The notes under the pieces were generated by a model. The model was not told the DNA's origin. It saw only the letters and a program-made list of their open reading frames with translations, and did no database searches. Positions 53,026-61,629 of a stretch of 64,000 nt of DNA are shown here, one piece after another (within the stretch, counting starts at the first letter, position 1; every line of letters starts with the position of its first letter). The stretch spans positions 1-64,000 of the forward strand of contig NZ_MAGP01000093.1 of the NCBI RefSeq assembly GCF_002926165.1, given 5' to 3'. Source of the DNA: Micromonospora chalcea. Its GTDB lineage: Bacteria; Actinomycetota; Actinomycetes; Mycobacteriales; Micromonosporaceae. The position numbers were made by a program, and so were the translations under genes.

Positions 53026-53996
53026 GATGAGTTTCCCAGTGGTGGTAGTCGGGTGGCCCTGGTGGGCAGGGATGTTCCGAGCAGTTGTGCGGCCCCGTGG
53101 AGTTGTCGGAGCACGACCTGGGCCTGGCGCCGGTCGGTGTCGGGCCGGTGGTGGCCAGCGGCGGCAGTGGTGAGAAACCACCAGGCCGCCCAGACCCGGT
53201 GCCAGCCCAGCGCCCACCGGGCGGCCGGAAGGCCGCCCCGGTCGGTTTCGGCGTCTGGGTGCCCGCCGGCAGCGACATAGGCGCGGATGAGCCGGGCGAG
53301 CGGACGGGGTTCGGGTGGCGTGCGGGTGCCGAACCAGGTAGCTAGGTCGAGCAGCCCTGGGCCGGTGAACGCTTTCGCCCAGTCGACGAGGCGGCATCCG
53401 GTGCGGCTGACGTGCAGCGAGGTGTGGTGGAACTCGCCGTGGCACAGCCCGAAGGGTGGCCGTTCGGCGCCATCGGCCCTGCGGCGTGCGACGGCGGCCA
53501 GCCGGTTCAGCGATTCCTCGATCGGCCAGGAGTCGGAGAAGCGTTCCTGTCGGCGGAGCGCGTTGAGCGCGTCGAGTGCTTGTCCGGGTAGCCGCGCCAG
53601 GCCCGCCTGGTCGAACATGGTCAGCCCGGTGATGTCGTCGATGGCGTGGACCCAGCGGGCAGCGGCGGCAGCCTCCGCGGCGGTCCCCGCCCGGACCGGG
53701 CCGCCGAGGTCGTCCATCAGCATGCCCAGCATCTCGGAGCGCTTCGCGTAGCCGTGGAGCACCGGCACTGCGGCGTCCCGCTCGTTGAGCGCCCGCAGCA
53801 CGGCGGCCTCGCCGGTGAACGGCGCGGCGGCGACCTTGCAGACCACGCTGCTGCCGTCAGCGAAGAACAGCCGCTCAACGGCGGACAGCTCCCACTCCTG
53901 AATGGCCTGCCGCCCGGTCGGCACCCGACGCGCACCGGTTAGCAGGTCACATCGCAGCTGCGCGACGAGGCGCTCATCGAGCCCGGGGGTGTTCAC
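53022..53996 (-). CDS. APH-like phosphotransferase (choline/aminoglycoside kinase fold)
   Basis: 324 residues, GTG at 53996 overlapping the HD stop (GTGA). The N-lobe contains LFFADGSSVVCKVAAAPFTGEAAVL (ATP-binding lysine); the C-lobe catalytic loop is FGLCHGEFHHTSLHV with H-G-E-F-H in the HGDxHxxN position, and CRLVDWAKAFTGPGLLDLATWFG stands for the metal-binding DWE. Substrate unknown; an antibiotic or sugar/nucleoside is possible. The H-G-E variant replaces the canonical HGD aspartate with Glu, which could weaken or alter catalysis. Confidence 0.8.
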   Translation of the reverse strand: MNTPGLDERLVAQLRCDLLTGARRVPTGRQAIQEWELSAVERLFFADGSSVVCKVAAAPFTGEAAVLRALNERDAAVPVLHGYAKRSEMLGMLMDDLGGPVRAGTAAEAAAAARWVHAIDDITGLTMFDQAGLARLPGQALDALNALRRQERFSDSWPIEESLNRLAAVARRRADGAERPPFGLCHGEFHHTSLHVSRTGCRLVDWAKAFTGPGLLDLATWFGTRTPPEPRPLARLIRAYVAAGGHPDAETDRGGLPAARWALGWHRVWAAWWFLTTAAAGHHRPDTDRRQAQVVLRQLHGAAQLLGTSLPTRATRLPPLGNSS

Positions 53997-54580
53997 CGCG
54001 TACTCGCAGTGTGGATGCCGGTGGTGACCTGTTCGAGCTGGGCCAGGACGGCGTCGAGGTGCGCCGACATGCTGGTCGGCACCCGAGGTTGCGCCGCGTG
54101 TTGGAAGGCCCGGAAGTGCGGGAGCAGCGCGCACAGCACCGGCCGACGGGCGAAGAATCCGGTCACGTTCCCGGTTGCCCGGGCCCGTCGCAGCAGGGAG
54201 TTCAGCGCGACGATCTTGTCGGCGGTGGAGGCGAGCAGCACCGGTTGGTCATCGACACGGATGGGCGGATGGGGCCGGTCGAGGGCCTGGTGTTCAGCCT
54301 GGAGCGCGGCGATGATCCGGGCAATCTCAGGCCCGTATCGGGTGGTGAGGACCTGGTAGACGTCCGGCGAGGCCGGGGCAAGCTCGGGTGCGTCGTGAAG
54401 CAGCGCTGCCGCGATCACCTCGGGCGGCGGGGCGGCCACGTGGTCACCGATGGTCACCGCGACCCGGACCGCATGGGCCAGGGCCGGCCGGTCATCGATC
54501 GTGTGCCCCGCGCACCAGGCTCGGGCGTCACGCAGGGCACGCTCGAAGACGACGGGGCGGGGAGGCGACAAGACCGTCAT
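53993..54580 (-). CDS. HD-domain metal-dependent phosphohydrolase
   Basis: 195 residues, ATG at 54580 preceded by CAGGAGGTATC. HD-domain features: ALAHAVRVAVTIGDHVAAPP, VIAAALLHDAPELAPASP (HD pair with the typical DAP/E), TADKIVALNSLLRRA. This resembles the RelA/SpoT/YfbR-type HD hydrolase fold acting on phosphorylated nucleotides. It is the first gene of the operon HD, APH, 50-aa protein, P-loop relic, each joined by GTGA overlaps. Confidence 0.85.
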   Translation of the reverse strand: MTVLSPPRPVVFERALRDARAWCAGHTIDDRPALAHAVRVAVTIGDHVAAPPPEVIAAALLHDAPELAPASPDVYQVLTTRYGPEIARIIAALQAEHQALDRPHPPIRVDDQPVLLASTADKIVALNSLLRRARATGNVTGFFARRPVLCALLPHFRAFQHAAQPRVPTSMSAHLDAVLAQLEQVTTGIHTASTR

Positions 54581-54616
54581 ACTCTGATACCTCCTGATTG
54601 CCGTACGATCGGCGCT

Positions 54617-55063
54617 ATGTCCGGGCCGCTTCCGCACTGGTGCGAGCAGACCTGTGTCGTGTGTCCTGGGCAGCAACTCGGGCCGGGCCAGTTCGACGTG
54701 GTCGACCGACCCGGGCCCGAGTTCGCCTACCGCCCGGATGTCGGCTGGCGGGCCACCGCCGACGGAGTCGCTGTGTGCGTCCACCCGTTCCGGGTGGGCC
54801 TTCCGCCCGGCCGTTACGCCTCGGTCGGGGCACCGGTCCCCGTTCAGGCGCCTCGACCAACGCCGACACCGCAGGCGCTGGAGTTGCCTGCCGATGTGGT
54901 GGATTTGGAAGGCTGGCTCGTCGCTGTGTTGCGGGACGCGCCCGCGGAGCAGATCTTCACCGCGGTGGCCCGCGCCGAGCGGTTGGCCGCCGAGCGGTTC
55001 GGCGCGAAACACACGGTGGCGGCGCTGCGGCGGGTGCTGTCGGTGGAGCTGGCTAGCCGCTGA
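54617..55063 (+). CDS. Hypothetical protein next to HD operon
   Basis: 148 residues, ATG at 54617 (MSGPLPHWCEQTCVVCPGQQLG). Cys-rich N-terminus (CEQTCVVC) could bind zinc or be redox-active. A middle PAPRPTPTPQ linker leads to a C-terminal helix (EGWLVAVLRDAPAEQIFTAVARAERLAAERFG). Divergent from the HD gene, only 36 bp apart. Family unknown. Confidence 0.6.
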   Translation: MSGPLPHWCEQTCVVCPGQQLGPGQFDVVDRPGPEFAYRPDVGWRATADGVAVCVHPFRVGLPPGRYASVGAPVPVQAPRPTPTPQALELPADVVDLEGWLVAVLRDAPAEQIFTAVARAERLAAERFGAKHTVAALRRVLSVELASR

Positions 55064-55655
55064 CTGCCACGACCGTTTCCGGCTGGTCGAAGTCGAAGTC
55101 GTGGCTGCGCCCGTCGCGGCCGAGGCCGGCCGCCTGATAATGGGCGTTGAGCAGGTCCAGGCGCCTTGTCACTTCGGCCGAGTCCAACCAGTACCGCAGC
55201 CGCTGCTCACCCCACCCCGCTGCGGCGTAGAACGCGTCGGTCACGCATCCACGGGTGTAGGTGAACTCCTCCAGCTCTGTCGCGTGCGGGAAGACCACGC
55301 CCAGGTCGGCCTGCATCCGGGACATCAGCGTGAACTGCGCCAGCACCGCGTGGATCATCTCGTCCACCGGCGCCGGCACCAGCAACTCGGCGGCCTGCTC
55401 GTCGCCGCCGGACAGCTCGAACACCGCAGCCTTGAGCGCGAGCACCCGCAGCGCCTCGACCAGCAGCGGACCAGCGTCGCGTTCCAGGGACCAGCGGCTG
55501 ATCGCCGGGTAGCCGGTGAAGGTGGCCCAGCAGCTGGAGTACTTCATCGACGAGCCGTGCAGCCGGTCATACGCCGGGTGTGCTCGCATCCGGTCGAGGA
55601 TCTCGGCGGCCCGGCGGCCGACGTCTGCTACAGCCGGCATGGATCGACTGGCCAT
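55053..55655 (-). CDS. Conserved hypothetical protein
   Basis: 200 residues from ATG at 55655 behind GGAGGGATG; the frame to 55778 is an extension without support. Helical throughout (ALRVLALKAAVFELSGGDEQAAELLVP, HAVLAQFTLMSRMQADLGVVF). MKYSSCWATFTGYPAISRW is a distinctive middle motif. The 3' end overlaps that of the rightward gene by 11 bp, tail to tail. I do not recognise the family. Confidence 0.62.
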   Translation of the reverse strand: MASRSMPAVADVGRRAAEILDRMRAHPAYDRLHGSSMKYSSCWATFTGYPAISRWSLERDAGPLLVEALRVLALKAAVFELSGGDEQAAELLVPAPVDEMIHAVLAQFTLMSRMQADLGVVFPHATELEEFTYTRGCVTDAFYAAAGWGEQRLRYWLDSAEVTRRLDLLNAHYQAAGLGRDGRSHDFDFDQPETVVAVSG

Positions 55656-55919
55656 GGTGCATCCCTCCCTTGGGGCAGTGGACACGCAGGAAACCGCTCG
55701 CCGCACCGCAGCCAACGGCCCCGCACCGCCTACAGGGCCGCAGGCGGTGACATGGGCATCAAAAGCCGACAGCGCCAATGTCGAAAAGAGCCACCATCGG
55801 CTTTCGACATTTCTCTGACATTCCTGCCCGCATCAGTCGTCGCCGCGCGGTTGTCGGCAGATTGTCAGGACCGGCCGCCGAACCTGGCCGACACCGACCG
55901 AACTCGCCTTTAGTGGGAG

Positions 55920-57300
55920 TGTGGATCTAAGGGTGTTTCCGGCCTGACCTGCCGGGCGTTGTGCCTGGTGAGGAGGGTGCCGTGATGACCGCGACACTGA
56001 ACGACCAGACCGGACGCAGGAAGCGGCCCGAGCCGTCGGCGGAGGCGAAGGCCGCCGCCGAGCTGGTCCGGGCAGCCAAGGAACAAGGGCTGTCCCTGAC
56101 CGGTCCGGACGGGCTGTTGAAGCAGCTGACCAAGACGGTCCTGGAGACCGCGCTGAACGAGGAGATGACCGAGCACCTCGGCTACGAAAAGCACGACCAG
56201 GCCGGTGTTGGTTCGGGCAACATCCGCAACGGCACCCGGTCGAAGACCGTGTTGACCGAGGCCAACGGGCCGGTGCAGATCGACGTGCCGCGGGACAGGG
56301 CAGGCACCTTTGAGCCGCAGATCGTGCGCAAGCGGCAGCGGCGCCTGTCCGGGGTCGACGAGGTCGTGTTGTCGCTGTATGCCAAAGGCCTGACGACCGG
56401 GGAGATCTCGGCGCACTTCGCCGAGATCTACGGGGCTTCGGTGTCGAAGGAGACGATCTCGCGGATCACCGACAAGGTCATCGAGGAGATGACCGACTGG
56501 TCCCACCGCCCGCTGGACGAGATCTACGCGGCGGTGTTCATCGACGCGATCGTGGTCAAGGTCCGTGACGGGCAGGTCGCCAACCGGCCGTTCTACGCCG
56601 CGATCGGCGTCACCCTCGACGGGGAGAAGGACATCCTGGGCTTGTGGGCCGGCGCTGGCGGTGAGGGCGCGAAGTTCTGGATGAGCGTGCTGACCGACCT
56701 GCGCAACCGGGGCGTCAAAGACGTGTTCTTCCTCGTCTGCGACGGTCTGAAAGGCCTCCGGAAGTGGTCACGAACGTGTGGCCGGCCACGATCGTGCAGA
56801 CCTGCATCATCCACCTGATCCGCAACACGTTCCGCCTCACCTCCCGCAAGTACTGGGACGCGCTCAAGCACGACATCAAACCGATCTACACCGCCGTCAA
56901 CGCCACCACGGCCCGGGCCGCGTTCGACGACCTGGCCGACAAGTGGGGCGACCGGTATCCGGCGGTGATCCGCCTGTGGGACAACGCCTGGGCGGAGTTC
57001 ATCCCGTTCCTCGACTACGACGTCGAGATCCGGCGGGTGATCTGCTCGACCAACGCGATCGAGTCGTTGAACGCCCGCTACCGACGGGCAGTCAAGGCCC
57101 GCGGCCACTTCCCCAACGAGCAGGCCGCGTTGAAGTGTCTGTACCTGGTGACCCGGTCCCTGGACCCCACCGGAGCAGGCAGAACCCGATGGACGATGCG
57201 CTGGAAACCCGCGTTGAACGCCTTCGCCATCACCTTCAGCGACCGCTTCCCAGCCGCTGAAACCTACTAACCAAGATCGCCGGAAACACCCTTAGCGAGA
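55920..57300 (+). mobile_element. IS256-family insertion sequence with frameshifted transposase
   Basis: About 1.38 kb. Inner terminal repeats CTAAGGGTGTTTCCGG (55927-55942) and its complement CCGGAAACACCCTTAG (57280-57295) match exactly, with a looser outer extension. The second partial copy is at the window start. I see no clear 8-9 bp target duplication, and the outer left end differs from the right, so the exact boundaries are approximate. The transposase frame is broken, so autonomous movement is unlikely. Confidence 0.88.
55985..57270 (+). pseudogene. IS256-family transposase, one-base frameshift
   Basis: ATG at 55985 (MTATLNDQTGRRK) with GAGGAGGGTGCC upstream. The first frame covers the N-terminal domain and first two Asp of the DDE triad (YAAVFIDAIVVKV and FLVCDGLKGL) and ends at 56818. 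The continuation VVTNVWPATIVQTCIIHLIRNTFR reads one frame over from about 56758 to 57270 with the Glu in NAIESLNARYRR. The break is at CCTCCGG where relatives should read CCTGCCGG, so one G is missing. Sequencing error or real loss cannot be separated here. Confidence 0.88.
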
Positions 57301-57607
57301 CAGGCCCCTCCGCTCGGCTGGCCGCCGTCACGATTCCCGAGCCTGACCCGCGATCGACAGTTTGTTCGGGCCCGCTGCGGGGGTCTGGGATCGGCCCCTC
57401 GCGGCCTAGCCGGCGTGGCGCGGGGCAGGAAGGCCGAACTTGTCACCGCCGAGTTGACGTCGGGGGACCAGGCCCGTTCCACGATGTGCGGACTGACGGC
57501 GGAGATGGGCTTCGGGGAGAGGAGTGGTTGACCGGCAGCCGAAGGCGCAAGGACAGCGGCGACGGCGGGGCCAGCGATGAGAGCCGTTCAGGGCCTAACC
57601 TGACGCG
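57296..57607. other. Spacer after IS256 with no clear gene
   Basis: About 310 bp of GC-rich sequence. Frames are short; nothing recognised. It may hold the promoter for the membrane gene starting at 57608. Confidence 0.3.
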
Positions 57608-57916
57608 GTGTCGATCAGCAGCAGCGAGTTCGAGGCGTGCCGGCGGCTTTTCACGTACCGTGCGGGGATCTGGGTCTACCGTTTGGCGATCCTCTTGGCT
57701 GTTTTTCCGTGGCTGTTCCGGGCGGCGGGTGTGCGGCTGATGTCCCCACAGGGGGCGGCGATGATGGCTGCCGTTGGCTTCATCCTGGTGTTGGCCGGCC
57801 ATCGTCTCGTTCTGCGCTCCCATCAGAGAGAGGGGTATCTCGGTGACGGCTACGACCCGTTGCGGCCGCCGGGCGGCCTGGTTGCCCGAGATGTGTTCCG
57901 CCTGACGTATTGGTAG
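57608..57916 (+). CDS. Small membrane protein (two helices)
   Basis: 102 residues, GTG at 57608 (MSISSSEFEACRRLFTY). Two hydrophobic segments (WVYRLAILLAVFPWLFRAAGV and GAAMMAAVGFILVLAGHRLVL) and a C-terminal polar tail (SHQREGYLGDGYDPLRPPGGLVARDVFRLTYW). No ribosome-binding site is clear. Function unknown. Confidence 0.45.
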   Translation: MSISSSEFEACRRLFTYRAGIWVYRLAILLAVFPWLFRAAGVRLMSPQGAAMMAAVGFILVLAGHRLVLRSHQREGYLGDGYDPLRPPGGLVARDVFRLTYW

Positions 57917-58340
57917 CCGCATCGGTTCGACCAGCCTGCGGCGGTTTGCCGGGCTGGTCAGCCGAGCGGAACGACCTGCAACCGGCCCACGTGCCCGTTG
58001 CGTGCCCGATGGGGTGGGCGACGACCGTCAACTACGGTCAGCTCCCAGGTGTGACGGCCAGCATAGCGACGCAGCTTAAGCCAGGTGATTGCCGAGCGGC
58101 TCCCCACCCGTTCCCCACACTTCCTCAACCGCGTGTGGCCAGTCCGTATTCTGCCAGAGCTCGACAATCAGCTAACGGTCGGTCACCTGCCCTGACAGGC
58201 GAGAGGCCGCGGCGTCAGTCGTGTCTTCTGGACAGCCCTCGCCCAACTAACGTAGCCATTTATCGCGTCGCCACCGCCGCCGAGCTCGACGACATCGTGG
58301 CGCGTAGCGTCGGTCGCTGCGTTTCCCGGCCGCCCGCGTT
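57917..58340. other. Intergenic region, no gene seen
   Basis: About 420 bp. It carries a CCTGACAGG site at ~58191 and AT-richer patches near 58240-58260. No open frame has credible coding features. Confidence 0.3.
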
Positions 58341-59285
58341 TTACCCGTGGAATCGGGCGACGACGGGGGCATGGTCTGGTACGACGGCCTTCTCCCGGCT
58401 GCGGGTGGAGGCGCCGATGGAGGTGATGTCATCGACGAGGGAGTCGACGGTGGTCAGCTGGAGTTGGAGGTCGCGGGTTGCCAGGATGTGGTCGATGAGT
58501 TCGCCGTTGCCTTGGTAGATGCGGGAGTATGCGCCGGTTGGGGGGAGGCGTCGTCCGAGGTTGTACAGCCGGACGGCGTCGCCTTTGTCGGGGCGGTTGA
58601 CGTCTCCGTCGGCTGGGCCTTCGAGCAGGACGGTGGTGATGGCGTCCGGGCCGTCGTTGAGGTCGCCGCAGAGGACGGTCGGCATGCCTGGTTGGCCGTC
58701 TATGGCGGCCGCGGCGAGGGTCTCGTTGAGGTGTACGCGAAGGGCGACGGCTTCGGCGGTGCGCCGCAGGAGGGCGTAGCCGGCGCCGCGAGCGCGTTCG
58801 TCTTCGTTGAGGGGGTAGCGTCGCCCGCCCGGGTAGGTGAGCAGTTTGCTCTTCAGGTGCGCGGTCAGCAGCCGCAGGCCGGCGCCGCCGCAGTCGACGT
58901 GTACCTGAAGCGCTCCGCGTCCCATGTGGGTGAGGGTGTCGCCGTCGACGTCGGGGACCGCAGGCAACCCGGAGGGCGGCAGCGCGAGGATCTGCGCTTC
59001 TTCGGTGAGGGGATGCCGGGCGAGGACGGCGACGCGGATGCCGCGGCTGTCCGGGTGGGAGGACACGACGGCCTGCCAGGGCTCACCGAGGGCAGCCCGC
59101 AGGTCCTGTGCGGCCCGGAGGCTGCCGATCTCTTGGAGGGCGACGACGTCGGCGCCGGTGCCGGCGATCAGACCGGCGAGGTAGGTGAGTTTCGCGGTGT
59201 AGGTGTCGGCCGCCGACGTGTCGGTGTCCTCGGGTGGGAACAGGTTCTCGACGTTCCATGTCATGACGATCAGGTTGTTGGCCAC
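58341..59285 (-). CDS. Endonuclease/exonuclease/phosphatase (EEP) family protein
   Basis: 314 residues from GTG at 59285 (VANNLIVMTWNVENLF) with GGGAGCGAC upstream; the extension to 59534 is basic and unlikely. EEP motifs in order: MTWNVENLF, VVALQEIGS (metal-binding Glu), LLTAHLKSKLL, VLCGDLNDGPDA, ELIDHILAT and VVPDHAPVVA (catalytic His/Asp). It is cytosolic by lack of a signal peptide. Likely a nuclease or phosphodiesterase; the substrate is unknown. Divergent from the secreted HNH nuclease. Confidence 0.88.
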   Translation of the reverse strand: MANNLIVMTWNVENLFPPEDTDTSAADTYTAKLTYLAGLIAGTGADVVALQEIGSLRAAQDLRAALGEPWQAVVSSHPDSRGIRVAVLARHPLTEEAQILALPPSGLPAVPDVDGDTLTHMGRGALQVHVDCGGAGLRLLTAHLKSKLLTYPGGRRYPLNEDERARGAGYALLRRTAEAVALRVHLNETLAAAAIDGQPGMPTVLCGDLNDGPDAITTVLLEGPADGDVNRPDKGDAVRLYNLGRRLPPTGAYSRIYQGNGELIDHILATRDLQLQLTTVDSLVDDITSIGASTRSREKAVVPDHAPVVARFHG

Positions 59286-59557
59286 CGTCGCTCCCGGAAT
59301 AGCAGGTGTCGTGCCAGCCTGAGAGTCGCACTCTAGGGCGTCGGATTGTCGCTGATCGCCAGTTCGTCGCCATCTCGACAGGCGCGATCGGCGGCGGGGC
59401 AGCGGACCGGCGAGTTCGCCCGGGGCCGGTGGCGCGGACAGGGAATGGCTGTGATCAGTGTTCGTGGGAGCCTTCCCACTCTTCACAGTGGTGACCGTCG
59501 ATCGACATGATGGGGCGAGATGGTCGCTGTCCACGACGGATGCCCGAGGAGGCCCTC

Positions 59558-60232
59558 ATGCGACTCACCCGACGACTCGCCACATCTGCGTTGGCGCGGC
59601 GTGCCATAGCCGGAGCAGCGGTGGCGGTGGTCGCCAGCGCTGGCCTGGTCGCCGTCGACGCCTCGGTGGCTTCGGCGACACCGCCCGGTATTCCGTCCAA
59701 GGCGAGCGCCCAGTCGCAGCTCAACGCTTTGACGGTGAAGAGCGAGGGGTCGACGAGCGGGTACTCCCGGGATCTGTTCCCGCACTGGATCACCATCAGC
59801 GGGGCCTGCAACACCCGCGAGACGGTCCTCAAGCGCGACGGCACGTCCGTGGTCACCGACAGCAGCTGCGCGGCGACCTCCGGCCGCTGGTACAGCCCGT
59901 ACGACGGCGCAACCTGGACCGCCGCCTCCGACGTCGACATCGATCACGTCGTGCCCCTCGCCGAGGCGTGGCGCTCGGGCGCCAGCGGCTGGACGACTAG
60001 CCGGCGGCAGAGCTTCGCCAACGACCTGACCCGCCCGCAGCTGATCGCCGTAACCGACAACGTCAACCAGGCCAAGGGCGACCAGGACCCCTCCACGTGG
60101 CAGCCACCGCTGTCGTCCTACCGGTGCACCTACAGCAAGATGTGGATCACCGTGAAGTACAACTGGGGGCTGAGCCTGCAGTCGTCCGAGAAGTCCGCCC
60201 TGCAGAGCATGCTGAACACCTGCAGCTCCTGA
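59558..60232 (+). CDS. Secreted HNH endonuclease
   Basis: 224 residues, ATG at 59558 behind GAGGAGGCC. Signal peptide with basic start and hydrophobic core (~15-35) and a predicted cleavage after ASA near residue 47 (VASA-TPPGIPS). The C-terminal ~95 residues contain the HNH/DUF1524-type site: DVDIDHVVPLAEAWRSGAS, then RQSFANDLTRPQLIAVTDNVNQAKGDQDPSTW, with the His-Asn metal site. Extracellular DNA or RNA degradation, or competition, is plausible. Two C-terminal Cys pairs may be disulfides. Confidence 0.85.
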   Translation: MRLTRRLATSALARRAIAGAAVAVVASAGLVAVDASVASATPPGIPSKASAQSQLNALTVKSEGSTSGYSRDLFPHWITISGACNTRETVLKRDGTSVVTDSSCAATSGRWYSPYDGATWTAASDVDIDHVVPLAEAWRSGASGWTTSRRQSFANDLTRPQLIAVTDNVNQAKGDQDPSTWQPPLSSYRCTYSKMWITVKYNWGLSLQSSEKSALQSMLNTCSS

Positions 60233-60355
60233 CGCCCCAAGGAGTCCGCGCGCTCACAGCCCCACACGTCGCCGCCGGGCGGGCTACGACTGAAAGCACG
60301 TGCGGGCTTCCGAAGCGAGGAAGCTGATCACCGGATGCCAGTGACGCTGTCATCG

Positions 60356-60386
60356 GGCGGCAAGCTCAACCCCCGGGCTTGCCGCC
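60356..60386 (+). terminator. Hairpin after the HNH nuclease gene
   Basis: GGCGGCAAGC (60356-60365) and its exact complement at 60377-60386, 11-nt loop, 124 bp after the stop. No U-tract; a candidate terminator only. Confidence 0.4.
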
Positions 60387-60535
60387 TCCACGCCGACACT
60401 GGCAGCTGCGACGACAACGGCGGTGGAGCGAGCCATATGACGACCCCATCCGGACGGCTGAGTGGCTGCCGGTCGATAGCGTTGGATCTATGGGGTGAGA
60501 GGGCGTAGCCCGGCGGGGATCTAAGGGAGGGGCGT

Positions 60536-60880
60536 ATGGAACCGTGGTCCGTGGCGCAGGTGGACCAATGGCTCGACTGGGTGCACGACCGCCACGACGA
60601 GTTCGACTACCGCTACATCTACTTCGCGTACCTGGCGGCTCGTGCGCCTGATCCGCGTGACGACGAGATCACCCTGACTGTTGAGCCCGACGGTGGTGTC
60701 AGGTTGCAAGCGGGCAACGACGACCGTGGACTGCGGCTGGCGAACGACGACGAACGGACCCAGTTCGTCAATCACCTACAGCGTCGGTACTGCCGAGACC
60801 GATACCCGAGCATGCGCGAGTGGGAGCAAGCCCGGCATGCTGACTTCCTTGAAGAAGCCCAGTGGCGGTACGGACGGTAA
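60536..60880 (+). CDS. Small acidic hypothetical protein
   Basis: 114 residues, ATG at 60536 behind AGGGAGGGGCGT. Rich in D, R, W and Y (VDQWLDWVHDRHDEFDYRYIYFAYLAARAPDP), with a C-terminal EWEQARHADFLEEAQWRYGR helix. No signal or membrane segment. Family unknown; size and composition are consistent with a regulatory or immunity-type small protein, which is a guess. Confidence 0.6.
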   Translation: MEPWSVAQVDQWLDWVHDRHDEFDYRYIYFAYLAARAPDPRDDEITLTVEPDGGVRLQAGNDDRGLRLANDDERTQFVNHLQRRYCRDRYPSMREWEQARHADFLEEAQWRYGR

Positions 60881-61103
60881 TACGCGCTCCCATAGCCCAC
60901 CAGCGCGGGTCGGCGGTGGGATGCCGCCGCAACTCCTGTGACGGAGCGGTGCGTGCCTGCAGCACTGTGCAGGCCAAGTGGTCAGCACACAGGCCGCATG
61001 AGCCGAGCGGCGAGTATGTCGAAGCGAGGGAAACCGGATCTTCCCGCAGCCAAATGGCCATCGCCAAAGCGAACGCTATCGCCTGCAGACAGGCGCCCCC
61101 GCC

Positions 61104-61532
61104 TTAACCCGTGACGCTTAGCGAGTCACCCTGGTCGCTCGCTCGCTTGCGGGGCGGCGTCAACAGCTCGGCGAGCGCCGCGATCGCGGACGGCACCAGG
61201 CGGTAATAGGCCCAGACCCCACGCTTCTCCCGCTCGAGCAACCCAGCCTCCGTGAGGATCCGAAGGTGATGACTGACGGTCGGCTGGGAGAGGCCGAGCG
61301 GCGCGGTGAGGTCACTGACGGACGCCTCGCCCTCAGGAGCGGCCTGAATCAAACTGAGCAGTCGCAGTCGCAGTCGCAGTCGCAGTCGCAGTCGCAGTCG
61401 CAGTCGCAGCCGAGCCGGATCGGCGACGGCCTTCAACACTCCCGCGAGCCGTTCGGCATCGGCACGCTTGATCGGCTCGCCGGCAAGCGGCGAGACAGCA
61501 GGGGGCAGCGGTCTTCGTGATTCCCAAGCCAT
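61104..61532 (-). CDS. ArsR-family regulator with expanded Arg-Leu repeat
   Basis: 142 residues from ATG at 61532 (MAWESRRPLPPAVSPLAGEPIKRADAERL). It has the normal ArsR winged-helix order: VLKAVADPARLRL..., then LTAPLGLSQPTVSHHLRILTEAGLLEREKRGVWAYYRLVPSAI. In place of the usual RLRLL, it carries a run of about nine Arg-Leu dipeptides, encoded by a hexanucleotide repeat (61359-61406), at the start of the dimer/recognition region. The usual metal-binding Cys pair (CVCDL) reads SVSDL, so metal sensing is unlikely. DNA binding could be altered or lost. No metal-resistance genes are nearby. Confidence 0.8.
   Translation of the reverse strand: MAWESRRPLPPAVSPLAGEPIKRADAERLAGVLKAVADPARLRLRLRLRLRLRLRLRLLSLIQAAPEGEASVSDLTAPLGLSQPTVSHHLRILTEAGLLEREKRGVWAYYRLVPSAIAALAELLTPPRKRASDQGDSLSVTG
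61359..61406. repeat. Perfect hexanucleotide tandem repeat, 8 copies of CAGTCG
   Basis: Eight exact copies of CAGTCG (61359-61406) followed by a variant CAGCCG. Read on the reverse strand it codes CGACTG, Arg-Leu, in frame with the ArsR-like gene. A 6-bp unit changes length by whole dipeptides without frameshift. Slipped-strand mispairing is the likely origin. Confidence 0.95.
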
Positions 61533-61629
61533 GCATCTTGCACCAAACACCATCAACAAGCTGGCGGAACCCAGTACCAGACTTGAGCTACCGCCTGCGC
61601 ACCCCAAAGTCTCTACAAGATCCGGGGCG

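Noticed and set aside
61359..61406. CRISPR array
   Set aside because: Unit is only 6 bp with no spacers; it is an in-frame microsatellite.
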